Positions 14,040 to 16,137 of a stretch of 16,137 nucleotides of DNA are shown in pieces (position 1 is the stretch's first letter; the number at the start of each line of letters is the position of its first letter). Source of the DNA: JAJDIA01 sp031555145 (lineage in GTDB: Bacteria > Bacteroidota > Bacteroidia > Bacteroidales > Tannerellaceae); assembly GCA_031555145.1 (NCBI GenBank), contig JAVBUR010000019.1, forward strand, positions 1-16,137. The letters are read 5' to 3'. A model generated the notes under the pieces. The model worked only from the letters and a program-made list of their open reading frames with translations, did no database searches and had not been told where the DNA came from. A program made the translations under genes and the position numbers.

Positions 14040-14537
14040 ATGATGAACAAGATGGATGCAAAACAGCAAGAGCAGGCGTTTATCGCCCTGGCGGAAACGT
14101 ACAAACAGGTAATTTACAAGGTATGCTACATGTACGCCACCGACGCCGATAACCTGAACGACCTCTACCAGGAAACCGTTATCAACCTGTGGAAAGCCTT
14201 TCCCCGCTTCCGGGGCGAGAGTAAGGAATCGACATGGGTATACCGGATCAGCCTCAACACCTGCATCTCCTTTATGCGCAAAGCCAAGTCGCGACCGGAA
14301 GTGGTACCGATCACGGTCGACCTCGAAGCCATTGCCGAAGAAGACACCACCGCTCAACTGCGCGAACTCTACCGGATGATCAACCGCCTCGGACAACTCG
14401 AACGCGCCCTCATCCTCCTCTGGCTCGAAGAAAAGAGCTATCAGGAGATGGCCGATATCACCGGCATCACCCGCGCTAATGTAGCCGTCAAGCTCAACCG
14501 TATCAAAGAGAAACTCAAAACAATGTCAAACAGTTAA
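14040..14537 (+). CDS. RNA polymerase ECF-type sigma-70 factor
   Basis: A 165-aa alternative sigma factor. Region 2 spans about 10-82 (DLYQETVINLWKAFPRFRGES and WVYRISLNTCISFMRK, the core-binding and -10 recognition parts) and region 4 about 108-160, with the helix-turn-helix KSYQEMADITGITRANVAVKLNRIKEKL. There is no region 1.1 or 3, as is usual for the ECF class. ATGs at 14040, 14043 and 14052 are all in frame and cannot be separated from sequence alone. The membrane protein gene 15 bp downstream is the expected place for an anti-sigma factor. The leader contains TTTTCCGTTC about 30 bp upstream, part of which recurs before the beta-barrel gene. Confidence 0.93.
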   Translation: MMNKMDAKQQEQAFIALAETYKQVIYKVCYMYATDADNLNDLYQETVINLWKAFPRFRGESKESTWVYRISLNTCISFMRKAKSRPEVVPITVDLEAIAEEDTTAQLRELYRMINRLGQLERALILLWLEEKSYQEMADITGITRANVAVKLNRIKEKLKTMSNS

Positions 14538-14552
14538 TCCCATTACATCGAT

Positions 14553-15140
14553 ATGGAACTCGACGAACTCAAAGCCGGATGGAACGTCCTCAACGAACGC
14601 CTCCGGGAACAGGAAATACTCAACAAACGCATCATCCGCGAGATGATCAGCAACCGTACAAAGTCTGCCTACGCCCTGCAATACCGCCACGAACTGATGG
14701 GGGTGCTTATCATCACCTTCTTCGTCCTATTTTTCCCCTTCATGCGAAGCCAGGCTCCAACGGTGACCACCGGATCGTTTATCTGGCTTGAAAGCATCAT
14801 CGCCATCAGCGCGATCCACCAACTCTACCTTTTTTCGTTTCTGGCGCGTTTCAACCTGGAGTCGAAGAGTCTCTGCGAACTCAAACGGCTCATCCTCGGC
14901 TACAAACAACAACGAAAATTAGGAATTATATCAGGGATCGTTCTCGCAATAGCCGGATTTGCCGGATTCCTGATCCTACAAAACGGAGCGCTCACCCACG
15001 AAGCCTGGAAATATGTGATGGCAGTAGCCATAATTGCTGTTACCTTTATCACCGGCATCTGGATATACCGCCGCCATACGCTGCGTATCTCCGCCATCGA
15101 ACAAGGGCTGGAAGAGCTCAAGGAATTCGAAGAAGAATAA
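14553..15140 (+). CDS. Four-TM membrane protein, possible anti-sigma partner
   Basis: A 195-aa protein without a family name I recognise. The first 45 residues are a charged helical segment (MELDELKAGWNVLNERLREQ) of a type often seen in Bacteroidetes proteins encoded right after an ECF sigma gene. Four hydrophobic segments follow, near 48-66, 75-97, 123-143 and 153-173, and the C-terminus is acidic (LEELKEFEEE). It is 15 bp downstream of the sigma gene and surely co-transcribed. By position, the cytoplasmic N-terminal helix could bind the sigma factor and release it on a membrane signal. This is inference: there is no FecR or zinc-binding anti-sigma domain. No function is demonstrated. Confidence 0.8.
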   Translation: MELDELKAGWNVLNERLREQEILNKRIIREMISNRTKSAYALQYRHELMGVLIITFFVLFFPFMRSQAPTVTTGSFIWLESIIAISAIHQLYLFSFLARFNLESKSLCELKRLILGYKQQRKLGIISGIVLAIAGFAGFLILQNGALTHEAWKYVMAVAIIAVTFITGIWIYRRHTLRISAIEQGLEELKEFEEE

Positions 15141-15210
15141 GCCCTCCCCGGCATACGAAACACAGGTTTTGTCCGTTCTAAAGACTGTAAACGTAAATAA
15201 ATAACAGACT

Positions 15211-15861
15211 ATGAGAACAAGACAAAACCTGTGGGTCGTCGTGGTCCTCACCTTCGCTTTCGTGTGTAACGCGTCTTCAACAAAATCCCAGGTAATAAAG
15301 GTCGAACACGGCATGGCTTTAACTTCCCTTACACTCAAGGATATCGATCTATACAAATGGATCTGCCCCTATCAGACATCCATCGGATTGGATTACATGG
15401 ACAAAGGTTGGTACGTCCTATCAAGCAACATCGGTTGCATCCGCAAAGGAGGCAGAGATGATCTTTACTTTCCGGGAATAACAGATATTGTCCAAACCGA
15501 ACAAACAATCGCACTCGATTATCTGACTCTTAATACGACCTGCCGTATCAAAGGAACCTCATCAGACAAATACACCTTTTATGCTGGCGTGGGTCCCCGT
15601 CTGGATATCTTATTGAAAAAACACGAGACATCGAATCCTCGCATGAACGGTTCAAATCTCTCCACGCTCCCTAAAGGCAATCCACTGGTAGCCGGCCTCA
15701 AATGCGAAGTAGGCTTCAACTATACTATTATCGGCGGCTACCAGATCGGGGTCAATGCCGCCTGGCTCCCCAGCTTCACCCACTGCATCGACGGAACTGC
15801 CGTGCACGACCGCACCTTCACCATCGGCCTCGTCTTCGGCTACCAACTATCCACCAACTGA
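15211..15861 (+). CDS. Secreted protein, predicted outer-membrane beta-barrel
   Basis: A 216-aa protein with a signal peptide (MRTRQNLWVVVVLTFAF, cleavage probably around 22-27). The mature part has alternating hydrophobic/polar strands separated by polar turns (LDYMDKGWYVLSSNIGC, KYTFYAGVGPRLDILL, YQIGVNAAWL) and ends FTIGLVFGYQLSTN, in keeping with the small eight-strand barrels common in Bacteroidales; the exact family assignment is not certain. It has several Cys residues (51, 76, 111, 165, 192). Codon use is more AT-rich than in the recG or folE regions. It lies 70 bp after the membrane protein gene; its leader shares the heptamer TCCGTTC (15172-15178) with the sigma gene leader, so it may be a target of that sigma factor. 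Confidence 0.75.
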   Translation: MRTRQNLWVVVVLTFAFVCNASSTKSQVIKVEHGMALTSLTLKDIDLYKWICPYQTSIGLDYMDKGWYVLSSNIGCIRKGGRDDLYFPGITDIVQTEQTIALDYLTLNTTCRIKGTSSDKYTFYAGVGPRLDILLKKHETSNPRMNGSNLSTLPKGNPLVAGLKCEVGFNYTIIGGYQIGVNAAWLPSFTHCIDGTAVHDRTFTIGLVFGYQLSTN

Positions 15862-15904
15862 TCGACAACTCTTCAATTCTGGCCGAATCTGAAAGTGGCG
15901 AATC

Positions 15905-16014
15905 GAGGCGCAGGCCTCACCCCGGCGAGACGCACGAGTCAATACCGCGAGGCGCAGGCCTCAGTCGGCTGACATGCAGGCCTCGCGAAGGTGAGACGCA
16001 GGCCTGGATTTGAC
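15905..16014. repeat. Five-unit 22-bp tandem array (GAGRCGCAGGCCTCA core)
   Basis: Units start at 15905, 15927, 15949, 15971 and 15993, exactly 22 bp apart each time. Units 1 and 3 share an identical 15-base core, GAGGCGCAGGCCTCA; unit 2 has GAGACGCACGAGTCA, unit 4 GACATGCAGGCCTCG and unit 5 GAGACGCAGGCCTGG. The other seven bases vary freely. The core is partly palindromic (GAGGC-GCAG-GCCTC). A very weak sixth unit may start at 16015. The array is downstream of the beta-barrel gene in a stretch (15862-16137) with no credible gene. It has the same period as the array at 2510-2642 but an unrelated sequence. Confidence 0.88.
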
Positions 16015-16064
16015 GAGGTCTGCTTCCGATATCTCCCAATCGACGAATCGCCACAAAAAAGAGA

Positions 16065-16137
16065 ATGACGTTACTGAACGATCATCATCGCGTTCGTTCA
16101 CAAACACGATGACGTTTGAAAAAATCATAACGGTGAT
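16065..16137. repeat. Possible further 22-bp array at the window edge
   Basis: ATGACGTT occurs at 16065-16072 and again at 16109-16116, 44 bp apart, and the midpoint copy at 16087-16094 reads ATCGCGTT (6 of 8 identical). A looser match, ATAACGGT, is at 16127. The spacing fits the 22-bp period of the preceding array but the sequence is different and AT-richer. It is cut by the end of the window, so the evidence is thin. Confidence 0.35.

Noticed and set aside
15702..16013. 103-aa Arg/Pro-rich open frame across the end of the barrel gene and the 22-bp array
   Set aside because: Composition is typical of an out-of-frame reading of GC-rich DNA, it overlaps the barrel gene, and the 22-bp unit does not preserve a reading frame.

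Overview
The window reads as chromosomal DNA of a Bacteroidales gut bacterium, most likely Parabacteroides or a close relative. The reasons are: a moderate GC content; Bacteroidetes-type promoter boxes (TAnnTTTG) with few Shine-Dalgarno sequences; a DoxX-type protein of the kind annotated as BT_3928 family lying next to tpiA; an ECF sigma factor paired with a small membrane protein; and Bacteroidetes-type FKBP, LysM/M23 and SPOR proteins. The genus is an inference from gene content. Every gene I could support is on the + strand. I see no tRNA, rRNA, insertion sequence, CRISPR array or phage gene.

Layout. Positions 1-305 hold no gene, only a degenerate ~20-bp repeat and a promoter. Two tandem FKBP-type prolyl isomerases follow: a cytoplasmic FklB-like protein (306-890) and a lipoprotein (939-1664) with a strong terminator. 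Downstream of these lies a decayed remnant of a third copy, consisting of the last codons of an FKBP gene and a degraded copy of the same terminator. An Lrp/AsnC regulator (1980-2453) with its own promoter and terminator comes next, then a six-unit 22-bp repeat array. The array sits directly upstream of the promoter of a compact unit: secreted subtilisin-like protease, xseA, xseB, ispD, recG (2713-8535). Genes in this unit overlap or lie within 11 bp of each other, so they are probably co-transcribed, mixing DNA repair (exonuclease VII, RecG), isoprenoid synthesis (IspD) and an exported protease.

After a ~200-bp gap comes a secreted M23 endopeptidase with two LysM repeats (8741-10006), with a terminator. 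A second cluster (10135-13999) encodes a duplicated DUF1599 protein, a DoxX/thioredoxin-like membrane protein, triosephosphate isomerase, a secreted SPOR-domain protein and GTP cyclohydrolase I (FolE). Between tpiA and the SPOR gene is a pair of inverted, REP-like palindromes. The last block is an ECF sigma factor (14040-14537), a four-TM protein that may be its anti-sigma partner, and a secreted protein predicted to form a small outer-membrane beta-barrel. The window closes with a GC-rich five-unit 22-bp repeat array and possibly one more array at the edge.

The genes are mostly familiar housekeeping functions. The less expected content is intergenic: at least two, perhaps four, short tandem arrays of different sequence. 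Two of them have an exact or near-exact 22-bp period (about two helical turns) with a conserved core and a variable remainder. I found no explanation for these in the gene annotation. Their function is unknown, and slippage-derived minisatellites remain a simple alternative.
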